DNA of 64,000 nt from the NCBI GenBank assembly GCA_022579005.1, contig MU401592.1:41092-105091 (forward strand). Direction: 5' to 3'. A model generated the notes under the pieces. It had not been told where the DNA came from, ran no database searches, and worked only from the letters and a program-made list of their open reading frames with translations. The position numbers were made by a program, and so were the translations under genes. The DNA is from Poronia punctata. Its lineage: Eukaryota; Ascomycota; Sordariomycetes; Xylariales; Xylariaceae. Positions 12,817 to 27,190 of this stretch are shown here, one piece after another. Positions within the stretch are counted from its first letter, which is position 1, and each line of letters begins with the position of its first letter.

Positions 12817-15760
12817 ACGTGGGGTAATAATTGCCTACTTACAAAGCGGGATTACCCCGTCCTATGCATTAACTACCTACTATTTCTGTACTTCTCTACC
12901 GAGAAGACGATGCCGCCGAGTCTACTACTTCTTCCTGGTAGCATATCATGCAGTCAGTCAGTCAGTCAGGTACTTTTTAAGTTTCTCTGTGTAGATGCAT
13001 CATGTATATATGGATATGTATGTAGGTAGACAGGCAGTTTCCGTGACGGGAAGCTCCGGGACGTCCGCTTGAGGCATATATTGAATGAATCTCTTCTTTA
13101 TAAGTCGTCGGTATACGTATGCGCGTCAGATTACACAAGCAGTGCTCTTTGATAACCCCTCCCTAAATAGGATTTGTATTTCTGTAAACTGCCTCTACAT
13201 GTCAGGATAGACAGATGTAAAGAACCAAAATATACACTCGTAGATAGATAGAATCAAACATCTAGATACCCAGATAATCAACTTGCTTAGGTACCTGCCT
13301 CCTCTATTCGCAAACTCATATATCTATCTATCTTGCATATCTAGAGTCTACCTACCTGCTCAAGAGTGGCGTAGCAACATTTACCTAGATACGCCGCAAT
13401 CGAGATTATGCAGGCCTAACTAAACTACCTTAGTCTACCCGGGGCGGGCAAAGAAAGCCGGGAGGATTCTTCCTACATGCGTTTGCCAAAGTCGTCTATT
13501 CCACCTAGCCTTTGCATTTGCTGCTAATCAAACGTAAGGTATGCACAATCAGATGCCAACCGGTGACTTTTGAAAGTGACGAATTTCAAATGCAAAAAAA
13601 AAAAAACCCGAAGATCAGATTTCGTGACTGCTGATCAAATCGCAACAGGCATTTTCTTTTGTCTGTAACCCAGATAGGTACATCTATCTATCTATCCCCA
13701 GCTGTCTGTCTCCTCAAGTACAGGCATGTAACCTAGGTCTCTATCTGTATGTCTTGCCCTACGTCATTTCTTTATATCCTTAATATTGAAATGCGTCACA
13801 GTAGGTTAAGGTTAGGTACCTATATCCAATTACATACACACGTATGTACAAGTAAAATAATCAGCGGCTGCGTCAAATATTTATTACAGTAGGACTTATG
13901 ATTTATGTTCCTGCAGTTGCAATCCTTGTACATATATGCTTTCAGCTGGATTTCCCGGCCCGTAGGAGGCTTGCTTACAAGCTCCCGAGGCCTTTTGTTA
14001 AAGAAGTATGTATGTACGCACGCTGCACAGAATATTCTATAACGGTTCTGTCACCCATAACCAGATCCTAGGGAACACTAAGAGAAGAAGAAAGGAAGAA
14101 AAAAAAAAAGTCTCCTTAGAGACCAGCTAGCGTCAAGGTTACCGTCCACTGATGACGCTATTGGTAAACAATTGCCGGGACCGGGCAGGATCGTAGTAAG
14201 GATGAACACTCGTACTCGTAGATACGTAGATAGTCTAGGTATCAATAATTATTAAGAGCTTTTAACATCGGAGATTTTGATCAACCTCATGCACATCTAG
14301 ACTTCTGTAGAAAGAGGTTAGGTTAGATACTTAATTATAGCTACCTGTCACCCTGTATAAAGTAATAAGTACTGATCTGTAAAGAAGTAGATACTTACCT
14401 ATTACACAGTATATACAGCGTACCATAATAGATTTAGTAGGTCACAAAGCGCGCCAAGCCTGGGCGCTGTAGCTAGCAAGCGCTAGTATTATGTAAGCCC
14501 TGCCGGCCAGGGATAGAATTCAAATCAAAGTTACACCTACCTATTCCTTGCCAAGGAAGGGCTGATGACGCCAGCGGGGCGTTAAAGGATTCTCTTTTTT
14601 TGATTACAGCCTTCCTATCCGTCGATTCTGTTCCCGGGAAGCCGTCTGGGTTTTAGTAGACATTGAAAGTACCGATGCCGGGCAGCTGAGCCGGAGCACG
14701 TGGCCTTTTTATCGTCCGCATCTAACCAGGGCTTTTTTTTTCTTTTCCTAGATCATGCGGCACATCTTCCCAACCGAAGTCGCTGATCTTTTTTTTTTTA
14801 CCATGTCAAATGCTCGACAAAACCAGTTTAACCTGCACGTGGGGTACTAGATACTAGGTTAGATAAGTAGGTAGTGACCACTTCGCTGTGAAGATGTGTA
14901 AGATAAAAATGCGGCTATTGTATAAGGGCTGACTGTGTATTCTCCCGTACGGGTTGCGAGGGATATATCATATACCTACCTTATCTAATCTCACATATGT
15001 GTGTAAAGAATCGGCAACCCCTTCAGCAAAAGTGCTTATCTAGAAGCTGACAACGGGAGCATTTTGCCTTGTAACCGGGACTGCATGGTTGCCGTTCCGC
15101 ACCGGCATTACACCGATTGCGTTCCCTTCGGAATCCGGTAAGATGCCTGCCATGCGCTTGTGAGGATTGGGATTGGCCCGCCGCGCTACGGCAGACCACG
15201 ATACACTAGGTTAGCTGCTGAATACTTAACCCCCCGGGAACCTATGAACATCACTAATGTGCTTCTGTACCGAACACTAGAGTTGTTCTGTAGGATGACA
15301 ACCCCTACAAGACGCAAGTTCTAAGGATCTATCTGGCCTCAGCTAAAGTGTGTCAGTCTGATACCTACTAACCTAGCTGGCTGTATGTGTAGTCTTGGGA
15401 ACAGTTGTTGTTATTGGTTGAATAATGGTTCTTGAATGGTTGGTAGGCCGGTGGGCAATTACAGTCTTTAGACCAAGGTAGATAGGACTTTGCGAGCTTT
15501 AGTTTTACATGTCAGGTATGTGAGGATATTGCAAGTGTAAATAAATTGTATGCACGTATTTTGTTGTTTCCTTCTGTGCGTTTATAAGTAAATGTTCCAT
15601 TTATCCGCAGCGGCAAGCACATACGAGTAACTTTGGTAAGAAATGGGATGACCTAATCATGGTTTCACCGAATCCCACAAGTCGGGAATTTTAGCAGCTA
15701 GTCTCGGTCAAAGGCTATGACGAAAACTGATGATGCCACTTGAGAGTAGGGTTGAATTTT

Positions 15761-15785
15761 GTATGATACAGATACTGTATCATAC
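15761..15785. repeat. Subterminal perfect hairpin in the MITE
   Basis: GTATGATACAG and CTGTATCATAC form an 11-bp perfect stem around the loop ATA. A third partial copy, CTGTATGATA, follows shortly after. Subterminal repeats of this kind are where hAT transposases are known to bind; that role here is inferred. Confidence 0.9.
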
Positions 15786-15947
15786 AGAATGATTCCTGTA
15801 TGATATTGTACCTTTGAAAGATACATGTACCGTCGGAATAACTAGTTCTTCCGTGTCTACTTTTACGCTGATCTGCACCTAAATAAGTAGGTATGACGAC
15901 AGCTAAGAAGTTTAACTTCTGGACCTACGTTGGCCTACAATTTTCCC

Positions 15948-16118
15948 TACCTTTGCTACCTCTGCTACCTTTGCTACCTCTGCTACTGCTACTACCGCTT
16001 TGGCTAGCCTTTTTGCTAGCCCTGGCTAAAGCCCTTTTGCTAGCTATAGCAGAAGCCCTTTTGCTAGCCATGGCAGAAGCCCTTTGCTGCAGAAGCCCTT
16101 TGCTAGCAGAAGCCTTTT
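15948..16118. repeat. Minisatellite inside the MITE
   Basis: Repeats of GCTACCTTT/GCTACCTCT are followed by about five diverged units built on GCAGAAGCCCTTTTGCTAGC. An ORF at 15893-16123 translates them as a Leu/Ala-rich string, which I regard as non-genic. Confidence 0.8.
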
Positions 16119-16444
16119 TGTAGGTAGGAGAGGTACTGAACTAGGTAGTGGGTCAGGTGCTGGGACTAGCAGGGGGTGCCCTTTGCAGCGTATTTTTTGG
16201 TATGTATAAAAAATTAAGCTATAACGCTGAAAACGTAGTAAAAACACTAGAAAAAGTGACGATAGGGTAAATTAGAGAGTAGGAAATAAGGTAAAAGTGT
16301 TATTTTTACAATAGAAGTGGTAGTTAGGGCAAAAGGTGCTGGAAAGAAATGTATTATACGTACTATACACTTTTTTGTATGTGCAAATGTATTATACAAG
16401 TATGTTCCTGAAGGATACTGTACTAATTCAACCCTACTTGAGAG

Positions 16445-19400
16445 TTTAGCACGCGGCTGTTGTGCAAGTCCAGCGCCGTTTTCGTATGATGCAGCGAAAA
16501 TCATGATGCTGGTAATCTCCGAGCGGACAAAAAAACTAGAGATTATGTCGTATTGCTCTCATCATCCTAGTTTGCTGACAACAGGCACGGAGACGGGAGT
16601 CGGGGATAGGACGTCCGGCCGACCCATCCCAGTGAATGAGACGGGTTAACAAGACGATACGAACCGCGGTTAACCTTAAGTCCATGTGATGAGTATTAAT
16701 AATACCGTCAAGAGGACATCCCTTGGCCGACCTGGCTTGGCGCCTGTCCAGCAGGATTCTGAAGCTTCTCGGTGTGAGATATGAGCGGGTTACCGCGAAG
16801 TAATTGATGGTTCCTGCCAAAACAGGCCTTTGGCCAGTCTGGATAGGCTGATAGGTCGATAGGTCGTTAAAACCGACCGCATGAACAAGCCACAAATCCT
16901 CAATTGGGTTGTAAGCGAATGGGTACTTCCTAGTTGAGATATTGCCATTGCAAAGAGGAAAGAAGAGCATTAGTAATATCTTCACTGGTGGATGCGGCCT
17001 TCGCACCGCATTTGGGAGGCTACGCAGAGGTATTGCGTGCATCGACACTCAGTCTTGACAACATGTCAAAATGAAGACGGTTAAGTTGAGGCCAACTTGC
17101 AGTAGATACGCCCAAAATGGAATTAGAGAGGGGGGCGGGTGCGACCGCAGACGGCTAATAAGTCACTGCCTTGCAAGTTCTAATCGGGTCAGTGGCGGGA
17201 AGTAGCATATCCCTTCTGGCTCCCTGACACCTAGATAGAACCTATATTTTGTGCTTGGCTGTTAACTTCGTATCGTAGATAAGAAAGCACTATGAGGTCG
17301 AAAGGTCGGGTCACATCGGCTTTCTGGCAAGTGAGTAGATTATGCTGCGACGACGTTGTTGTACGAATTCACTTAGAGTGAACCTTGTGTCTAACATCGT
17401 CGAGTGCCGGAAGTTTTCAATTACAGACCTATCCAGACCATACGGTCTTCCACACCTGTGGAAACGACACCGTGAGCCATAGATCGAACCGGGAAGGAAC
17501 GGCGCGGGGGAGTCTGTGCAATGCAGAAAAGCGGCATAGATCAGAGCAGCCCACCAATGAAAGGTGATCGGTTGCTTTGACGGGATCTGGGAGATGCGGG
17601 GTTGGGGTTCATAACGAAAAATGGAGGGTCGCTATAAAGGTAGGTACCTCTTCATAGTAGGTATCTTACTCGTAGGCGACCGTCAATGACTCTAACCTAT
17701 GTAATTAGTACCCAAGGTAGGTATGTTAGGTAATTCGCATGAACCGAAATACAAGGAATGAACGGCAGCCCGGTAACAAGCCTGGGTTGTCATGTGGCAG
17801 CGGTCGTTATTGTTTTCTTGTGGTCAATAAACCCAAGTACTTTATGTTAGGTTAAGGTTAGGTGGTTCCTATCTGTAACCATTGGTGATGCAGGCCGCTG
17901 CAAGCTATTACAATTTGCTAGGTTATAGGTTGACGAATATCGAACCAGCCCTATGGCTTACGAGTACTCGTAGAAGAAGAAGATGCAGGGGTGGCCTTGT
18001 AACTTGTTCGATTCGGCCAAGGTCCCCCTAACGCATGTATCTGTCGTGCCTGCCGTGCCTGTCTCTTGGCTGACTTCTTCCTACCTGTCCTGGTCAGTAC
18101 GTGTATGCATGCGACGCCTGCTGAATTGATATGTACCGTGACAGTCCGCTATATGACAAACCACAAGAATATAACTTTTGGCAGCCACAAAATACCATCT
18201 GTAAGTTGCTCGCATTGTATAACTTTGTTGCCGGCCAGCGGACACGACTGACAGGGAATGACATGCCGTAGAACCATGAAATGCTGCAAACCCCACCAAC
18301 ATTACCTGGGAGGAAATAGAAAGGAGAACCGAAAGCCAATGTCGCTGTTGACAGGGATTTCTTACGGGCCGTGAAATTTGTCGAGTAACGTCATACTCGG
18401 CCATCACTTTCTCCAGCCCTTTCCGGCTTACACGTATACGAGTTGGTGCTGTGATGTTGGTATTTTGGCAACAGTAATCCATCCCTCTTGGTCGATTAAT
18501 TAATTTATTGCGTCAGAAAGGTGCTGTAGGTCAAGGTGGGCCATGCACCTCACCTTGGTCCATTACCCAATTGACGATTGGACAGCAATCGATGTGCCAG
18601 GACAATGTCAAAGGGCCCGCGAGGGAGGCGTTCCAGGTTTACCTCCTGCATGGGACATACCCTAAACAGTCAGCCCCGGCTTTTGTTGGGGGAACACTAT
18701 AAACGGCAGACCATATCTGTTTTATATCCAGTGCACATTTGGCAAACCAGGCGTCACGCCGAAGATGCTTACGGAGGATAAGTAGGCACTACCTAACCAA
18801 GGTGGACGGCCTGCAATGGTCAGACGCAAGTGTCCTGATGCACCGGCAAAAACATATCGGTCTACCGCGCATAGTGACCACACGCTTATGATAAGCTCCA
18901 TGGACGGATCTTTATCTTTATTCCCTGGGTTGCTGGAGACCAAGCTTCACTGCGTCAGGGTAAATCCTAGGATTCGCCTATTGTTTCTTCATCAGATAGC
19001 CTTGCTCGTTTGCGGGAGATGATCATTGGTTCCCCAACCTAGTCGAATATACCCTTCTCCCCCACACTTGAAGGTCCCTGCAAGCTCTCCAGACTGATCT
19101 GACATGGAGGAGGCTGGGTTGAGAAAGTCCGGAGAGCCGTTATTAACGCATTGGATAGGGATATCATATCTACTAAAAGTCTTGCCAGATTGACAGCCTG
19201 CATGTTCCATTAGTGTATGATGCTTTGCAGCAAACTATGACATGTCTGACGGACCGCGCCATCACTTGCATCCGCACTTCTAGAGTCCGGCTCCCGTCAG
19301 GGGACCGGCCGCTGCGCTATTTTGGCATGACCTACCCCTCCTCGGAGGTAAGAGGCGCTCTTCTGCCCTAACAATTTAGTGGGCTAGGGGTCGCGACCGT

Positions 19401-22400
19401 GGCTGTGGCTGTGGCTGTCAGTTATAACAGGTAGGTAGCACGACATAAGGTATGGCTGTCAAACCGGATTTCCAAGTTCCATACACCTACCCATTCCCTG
19501 CCTTATGCGTCTTAGACAGCTATGCAGGACCATAGAAGTGTCCGGGGAAGCTGGCTTCGATCAGTATCCGCTTGTGATTGTGGTGCAACGTTGTCTGGGT
19601 CTGAACTGACTCTGTCATGGTGCAGCACAAGCATGTAGATAAGGCCAAACAGAAGATTACTGTGGCAGAGCATGCCATGTACAGGTGAAAGGGACAGGGT
19701 AATTATCTCGCACTTTCGGATTCTCTACATACAGCTCAGGTACTTGTCCGTCACGCCTGTCTATTACAGTTGCACTCCTCCCAATGTTGGGTTCGAAATT
19801 TTGGACAGTTCCTCCTCTCGGACATCATAGTGTCAAGAGCCTCACCTACCTAGCTTGCCGGGTGGAAGCCATCTTCGGACTGCAATGCAATACTCTGGGC
19901 TTGCAATTTTATACACAACCCGCGTTGAGAGACATGGAGCTGCGTCACCATAGTACTGGCACTGGCGTCGCGGATGCTCGCCAATTAAGACAATGCCGCA
20001 AATACGAAGCAGGGCACGATGTCGCGCAGACAGTTTCTAATGCCACGTTGAATAGATCTTTTAACCCTCAGTCAATTCACATACTGCATGAACCCAACAA
20101 TTTCAACATATGGTAACGAACCTGACAGGGTAGAACTTGGTCATGGTAAACGAGTATCTACTGTAGAATGCTTGGGCGCCGTACCATTACTCTCAGCAGG
20201 GACGCTTATCTACATAGGTTAATAGATAAGACGCCTACGGTAGACGCACATCTAGCAGCCAGCGTACCGATTTTAGACAGCGACGTCGGCGCTTGCGATG
20301 TAAGTACCTACCTCCACTTACAAGTACTCCCCATATAGCCTCTCACCTAGAGCATCCGACCAAGGTACTTGACTTCGGGCGGGACACGTAGTAGGTACGG
20401 TACATCCTAACCTAATAACCTAGCACATCACATCATTTAGCTACACGTACATGTTACTTGGTACTATAGGTAGACGTCCAGGCAGCCAGGGTTTCGAGTA
20501 CAAGGCAAGAGGGGTTGATATGCCCTCTTGATATACCTACCTAGTTGAAAAGTACGCGGAGATAGAGACCGATAGGTGTAATGACAGGCATCTGAGTTAC
20601 ATACGAGTCGGTACGTGTACAGGGATTAGGTAGTCTCACAGGATAGGTATGAGCTTATGTACAAAAGGTACCTAATGCATGCATGTATAGTAAATAAGGA
20701 CGTTCCGCTGCCGTTACATTCTGTGCCGCCGTTACATCGATGCGAGACGTTCGCAGCGGAGCTTTCGTCGTTTACGGAATAGGTCTACTATTTGGCGAAA
20801 GAAAATCTTGTTGATCAAGACTGATTGAACTCAAGCATCCCTACCTGCATTTACGTGTATTATGTATGATCGATATCATCAGTTTCTGGGATTGTTCTTG
20901 CCTCGCACTTGTCTGTCATTCCATGACCTGCTAGGAAGGGTTAGATAGAACCGCTTGCTCCGTGTCAGGGAATCGCCCATCGCTGCTCCCAAGATACAGG
21001 GCCAAAAATCCATTACCTTGGTCCTACGAGTGCTAATAAAAGTATATTCTATTGAGCCCCTGGATCCCAGGGCCATAATGAGGTACAGAAATGTAGATAA
21101 TTCCTATCACTTTGGTAATTTCTAATTTCAACCGCTTGGTACGATCCTATCTTCTCCTGCAGGGAGCTCCATTGGTACTAGAGAGGTTAGCTGAGTCTTT
21201 AATCACCTCGACAAGGGACGGGGGGAGAAAAATCTATGCGTAGGGGTTGGTGAACTCGGTACCTTCTCGGGAAGGCTAGCTAGGGTCTACCTACCTAGAA
21301 TCTAGAAACAGTGACAGGTCGGGGCGAGTGAAGTAAAGTAACATGCAGGATAGCAGTGGAGTGCTAGGTTAGTCAAGATATTAGCTAACCTAACCTAGAG
21401 CGAACGACGCTACAGTTAATTTCCCTTGACTAGGCGTACATAGTTCCATAGTATACTTGTACTTCCACCTAACCTAGGAGAAGAAGGCTCGTCCCATGCA
21501 ACATCTACAGTTTCGGTAGAGAACAACCGGGACTCTCTGCTACTTATAACCTCAGCAAGCACCTGGCATGAACAAAGGTCAGACACCTATCGTACACGAA
21601 AAAAGATCTCAGTAACCAACGTTACCTTTGATGTGTGTATCACCCGCTGCTTGGTAGTGGGGATTTCCAAGGATTCGGCAGGGGGTCTGAATCCGGGCGC
21701 CGTGAAACCAAGTTGACAACCGATGAAAGATTGCATTCGTGAAACAACCCACCCCGGTGAGGGGACGGGGATCGTTCTCGTCTATCTTGTGTCTTACCCA
21801 TTGCTTATCAACCTTTACTCAAAAGGACGAGCTCGACCAATAGGAAGTAACAGAGCGAAAGAGCCCCCATGAAACCACTTACTGAGAGGTAAGTGGTCAC
21901 TGGTCACAGGTAGTACCAAGACCAACATTCGTGCTACAAAAGCTCCGTTTGCTCATATACGTCTACGAGTAGATAGAGAATCGTAGAGTCTGCACGCTGA
22001 AGAGGAAAATGTCCAAGGCACGTAAAACCCACGCAAATCTATTTGGACTTTGGAAGCTTGCTGGATTTAATCGGTCACTAGTAGAAGCCAGCGATGCTAG
22101 TCGCGATCGACGCAATGGCCGGACGTCGAACCTATGCCCCAAGTGTGAATTGCATTGGTCATGAGGCCGGCAGTCAACGGTGCCGATATCACGAGGCCCT
22201 TGTACAAGCGAATAAATCATTGCTAGTATATCTGTCTATACGTGGCTTAGCTACCTATCACACATTGACGACCCCAAGACTTGACCATCCGGGCCAACAG
22301 GCGGTAAGCCGACAAGCCGTTAGATTCTGACCAAAGAACATGGTTAATGGGAGTCAAGTTCGGTTGCGATTGACGAATTGGCCTGTTATATCGCATACAG

Positions 22401-25014
22401 ACACAGTTCCAAGTTCACACCAGTAATATGAACCCATCCGGCTGATATTTGGTGTTGTTATGATTTGGATATAGGTAGAAGACCAACATGTATCTTATGT
22501 ACTGTTGGTTCTACTTCTCGGAGTAGCTACGAGTACAGAAGCCGGCATCGCCGTTGCTCTGCCGGGGATGACAATTGTCACCATCTTGCGGCGTAGGTAG
22601 GTGCGAGTCTGGATAGTGCCGGCAGGTGCAACTCTCCATGCGCCCTTCGTCAACGCCAACAGGGGAGGATATAAGTCTGCTGCCCCAAATTCAACCATTC
22701 AGGTGCTACTTCCGTCTGGCCCTCTTGCCAGAATGGGTACATAATCTTAACATATTCGGCACTGACGTGACGGACCGCCTCAAAGTGCAACGCTCCTGCT
22801 ACTGTTAACTTCTTGGAGAGGGGAACCCCCAGACCATAAGATCAATCACCAGGTATTTTCACAGTATGAACTTAATTTAACGTGCTTGACAATGATATGT
22901 TGCATATTCGGCTCGTCGTCTGGGCGGCAATGTCGCTGCACGTAATTGCATGTTTTGTATGGTTTCTGCACGCTTGTCATGCTTGGTGACGGAAATCTGG
23001 ATACAAGTACGTCTTTGGTACTGAGTATCTATCTTGAATTATCTTATCAGATATTCTTTGCAGACCCTTGGGGTCTTCAGAACGCGCCCATTCTTAAGGT
23101 CTTCTCTGCAGTAACATTTGCGGGGAATACAAGCCTACTTCACATTGGTACACTCCACCTAGCCTACGAGTAGGATCATGTCCTAGGTCAAGGTATTGGA
23201 CTGTACTGTCCTGATCTTACGAGTAGACATCGCTCATGGAGGAGTTGCTGGACCGGGGACGATTTATTTTGACAATTACCTTGATACTTCAGGCATCTAA
23301 CAATTAGGAGGTCCAGCGAATTGATACATCTAACCTTAGAGCACTTGCGAACGTTGCCATTGTTATCCTTATTAATCAACAGGCGACGTCGAGTGAGCGG
23401 TGTTGGCTTGATGTGGCTTCAAGGTGAGATGCTGTGCACAATTCAGGAATAGGTAAGGTTGGCATATGTTCACGCAATCTAGCCAGCCTTAGGTAAGTGC
23501 ATAATATCATGTAGGTACCTGGTCAGCTAGTCTAGACACTGGCCTTAGTAAGTACTCATCATGCTTGGGCCTGCAAAATTAATAATACCTACATGAACAG
23601 GACTAGCCACATGCCTTCACTCCGTCTGGGGCTTCTGGTACTGGCACGGAGAATACTTGACTAAAAAGCTAGCGCAATGGGTGATGCGTTTCCAAATGAA
23701 ACCCAGTCGCAAGGTAAGGGTTTCCTACTATTCAGTGTTCCCGATTGCCATTTACCAATCACGAACGACATAGCCATCAAACTAAGCATGTCATTGTCAT
23801 TTAACCAGACACTTGGACTCTTGGGGCGTCTCGGGGCTCTGTTGGCGAAGGGAAGCTATAACGCCCCACGACGGAGGACGCTACTAAGCTACGTGCTGTA
23901 CCCATGTGTGTACCCACGAACCCACGAACCCACCCCATGCCTGGCCGGCCGGGCCGGGAAGAGGCTTCGACCACATGCAACCCTTGTCCATTCTCTTCCT
24001 TCCTGTCTCTCTCTCTCCGTCTCTGCTTCTGCTTCTGCCTCTTTGTTCCTATCGAGCTAGGTATTCGAATCAGTACCCTGCCTCTGCCCCCCCGGTCCAT
24101 TATGCTGCCTTCAACGGGGTATATTCGTACTAGCACCCCTGTCCATGGCTAGCAACGATGTTTACAATGGGGCTGTAGTCCTCTTTTTTTGTATCATTCC
24201 TACAATGGACCCTTCTAACCTGCAATGGTCGCGCTGCCGTCGCCGTTGCTCAAGTCTTCCCTCTTGAACAAATTCCCTCTTGAACAAAACACTGCGATCC
24301 AGGTAGAGAGAGGCACTTTACTTGTTCAGTTGTTGGAAATTGCATGGGCATGAAGGGTTTTTTCCGAATCCCTTCTACTACTTCTTCTTGGTACAAGAGT
24401 TGATCCAAGATCCTATCCTGTTATAGTCTGGGTAAGGGTCCGGTCCCATCTCGCTGTCTTAACCTTCTCCCTGGTCTATAATCTGCATTATACAACCTGT
24501 GAGCGGATCGGTACATGGTACGGACGGGTTTATTACTCGGGGTGTCTCTGCTCTAGATCCCACCACTGTCCCCGCTTCATATTTCATATTTCATACCTCA
24601 TACTCAAGCGTCGCATGAATGCTTATCGACCGTTGAAGCTCCATGCTCTGCTGATTTTGGTACATGTGGACACAATCCTTCTAATATACACAGCCATATT
24701 CCTGGATCGCTTTACGTCTCTCGTCAATAAACTTTTTCTTGTTACAAAATTACTCGTTATACACTCGTCAACCTGGCACGCCTTTACTCGCACACCGAAA
24801 CCTGCAAGGTTGCACCGCACGTCATACAATAATACACTGAGCTGCCGAATACGATCGCCTTTGTTATTCGTTTAGAAAGATACAGGCAAAGCCGAGTACA
24901 GGCGAGGCAGTTTTATATCAAAATCAAAGTTCGATCAAACCGTCTTGCTACAGTCATCTACAGGGGGTTTGGGCATCATCTGGGATTTCAAGTACGGACG
25001 AAGAGCGTGGAACG
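16445..25014. other. Right part of the gene desert
   Basis: About 8.6 kb without a supportable gene. The longest open frame is 170 codons on the minus strand (16536-17048) and has no recognisable motif. TACTCGTA-type 8-mers occur at 17667, 17959, 17965, 21964, 22528, 23165 and 23218. AGGTACCT occurs at 17642, 20666 and 23513. A GC-rich inverted pair, TCCGCTGC at 20704 and GCAGCGGA at 20753, encloses a directly repeated GCCGTTACAT. The last kilobase may contain the promoter and leader of the downstream zinc-finger gene. Confidence 0.5.
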
Positions 25015-25085
25015 GTATGTCTATTTTTCGACCTTCTCTTCTCCTTGATGTTGAAGTCGTATACTAATTCTGTTATCGTGCATAG
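25015..25085 (+). other. Probable 5'-leader intron of the C2H2 factor gene
   Basis: Donor GTATGT, branch-like TACTAAT and acceptor CATAG define a 71-nt intron of the same type as the coding introns nearby. It is placed in the leader because no coding frame surrounds it. RNA evidence is lacking. Confidence 0.45.
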
Positions 25086-25565
25086 GCCGGAATAATCATT
25101 CGCAACGTCCAAGGGAATCCTAGATACGGGGCAGTGCTAATGCAGACTGCGACCGCTGGGCAGGATTGCTAAGTAAGAGGATTCGTGACTGTCTCTGATC
25201 TTCTTTCAGAACGGCTTTTACTAGAAAGTCACGATCTGAAGTGGACACGAACCACGGTTGATTCGGGCTATCTTGGACGGCGCCCAACGTGCGTCATTTT
25301 ATCTAATACAGCCACCCTGACCTGGCACGTTACATCATCTTTCCCCCTAGACTCAGCTGCTCGTCTTCTCGTCGTATTCGCCAGGCATAGGCATACTCTC
25401 CGTCCAGCGTCTAAAGCAGAACAATTTCATCGGCACGAATGCTGTGTAACTACCGAGCCGACCCGCCACCAGATACATGCTCGGAACTCATGGCACATAT
25501 CTGACACTTAAACAAACCGACCGATTATACCTTGCTTTCGCGGGCAACGAGGTGTTTCTTAGGGG

Positions 25566-25657
25566 GTAAGAAGAATAAATAAGGGCTGTTGGTAGATAAC
25601 ATACCATGTATGGCATTACTCTAGTCTGTCACCAGACCCTAGCTGACTCGTTCGCAG
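25566..25657 (+). other. Probable second 5'-leader intron
   Basis: Donor GTAAGA, branch-like GCTGAC and acceptor CGCAG define a 92-nt intron that ends 16 bases before the ATG of the zinc-finger gene. Confidence 0.45.
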
Positions 25658-25673
25658 ACCTACATCGGTAAAG

Positions 25674-27190
<1,517 letters not shown>

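Larger units (their letters stand above)
5718..15738. other. Left part of a gene desert
   Basis: About 10 kb without a gene I can support. Open frames are short, overlap on several strands and show no domain. The stretch is rich in microsatellites, A/T and pyrimidine tracts (notably 8640-10700), GTAGGTAGGTA-type runs and the 8-mers TACTCGTA (8600, 9172, 11541, 12618, 14213) and AGGTACCT (6654, 6755, 9863, 11000, 13289, 13814). CpG is present throughout, so it is not a RIP-mutated block. It may contain non-coding transcripts or a long regulatory region, but nothing in the sequence proves it. Confidence 0.5.
15747..16436. mobile_element. hAT-type non-autonomous DNA transposon (MITE)
   Basis: A 690-bp element bounded by 12-bp perfect terminal inverted repeats: TAGGGTTGAATT at 15747-15758 and its complement AATTCAACCCTA at 16425-16436. 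The octamer CTTGAGAG directly flanks both ends (15739-15746 and 16437-16444). An 8-bp target-site duplication and termini starting YAGGG are the established signature of the hAT superfamily. No transposase is encoded, so movement would need an enzyme from elsewhere. The interior has a strong subterminal hairpin near the left end, a GC-richer minisatellite in the middle and an AT-rich right third. The matching duplication and intact termini suggest a fairly recent insertion. CpG and CpA remain, so RIP has not acted on it. Confidence 0.88.

Noticed and set aside
15893..16123. Leu/Ala-rich 76-codon ORF
   Set aside because: It is only the translation of the minisatellite inside the MITE.
16536..17048. 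170-codon minus-strand open frame next to the MITE
   Set aside because: No domain, signal or membrane pattern, no introns or start context to support it, and comparable frames arise by chance in DNA of this composition.
17440..17520. tRNA-like TTCGA box in GATCGAACC
   Set aside because: The flanking bases do not form a T-arm or acceptor stem. Other TTCGA-type boxes in the window failed the same test, and no 5S rRNA start was found.
17840..17865. TTAGGTTAAGGTTAG motifs (also near 13802 and 57565) as telomere-like repeats
   Set aside because: Single short units, not tandem TTAGGG arrays; part of the general GGTTA/GGTA richness of the intergenic DNA.
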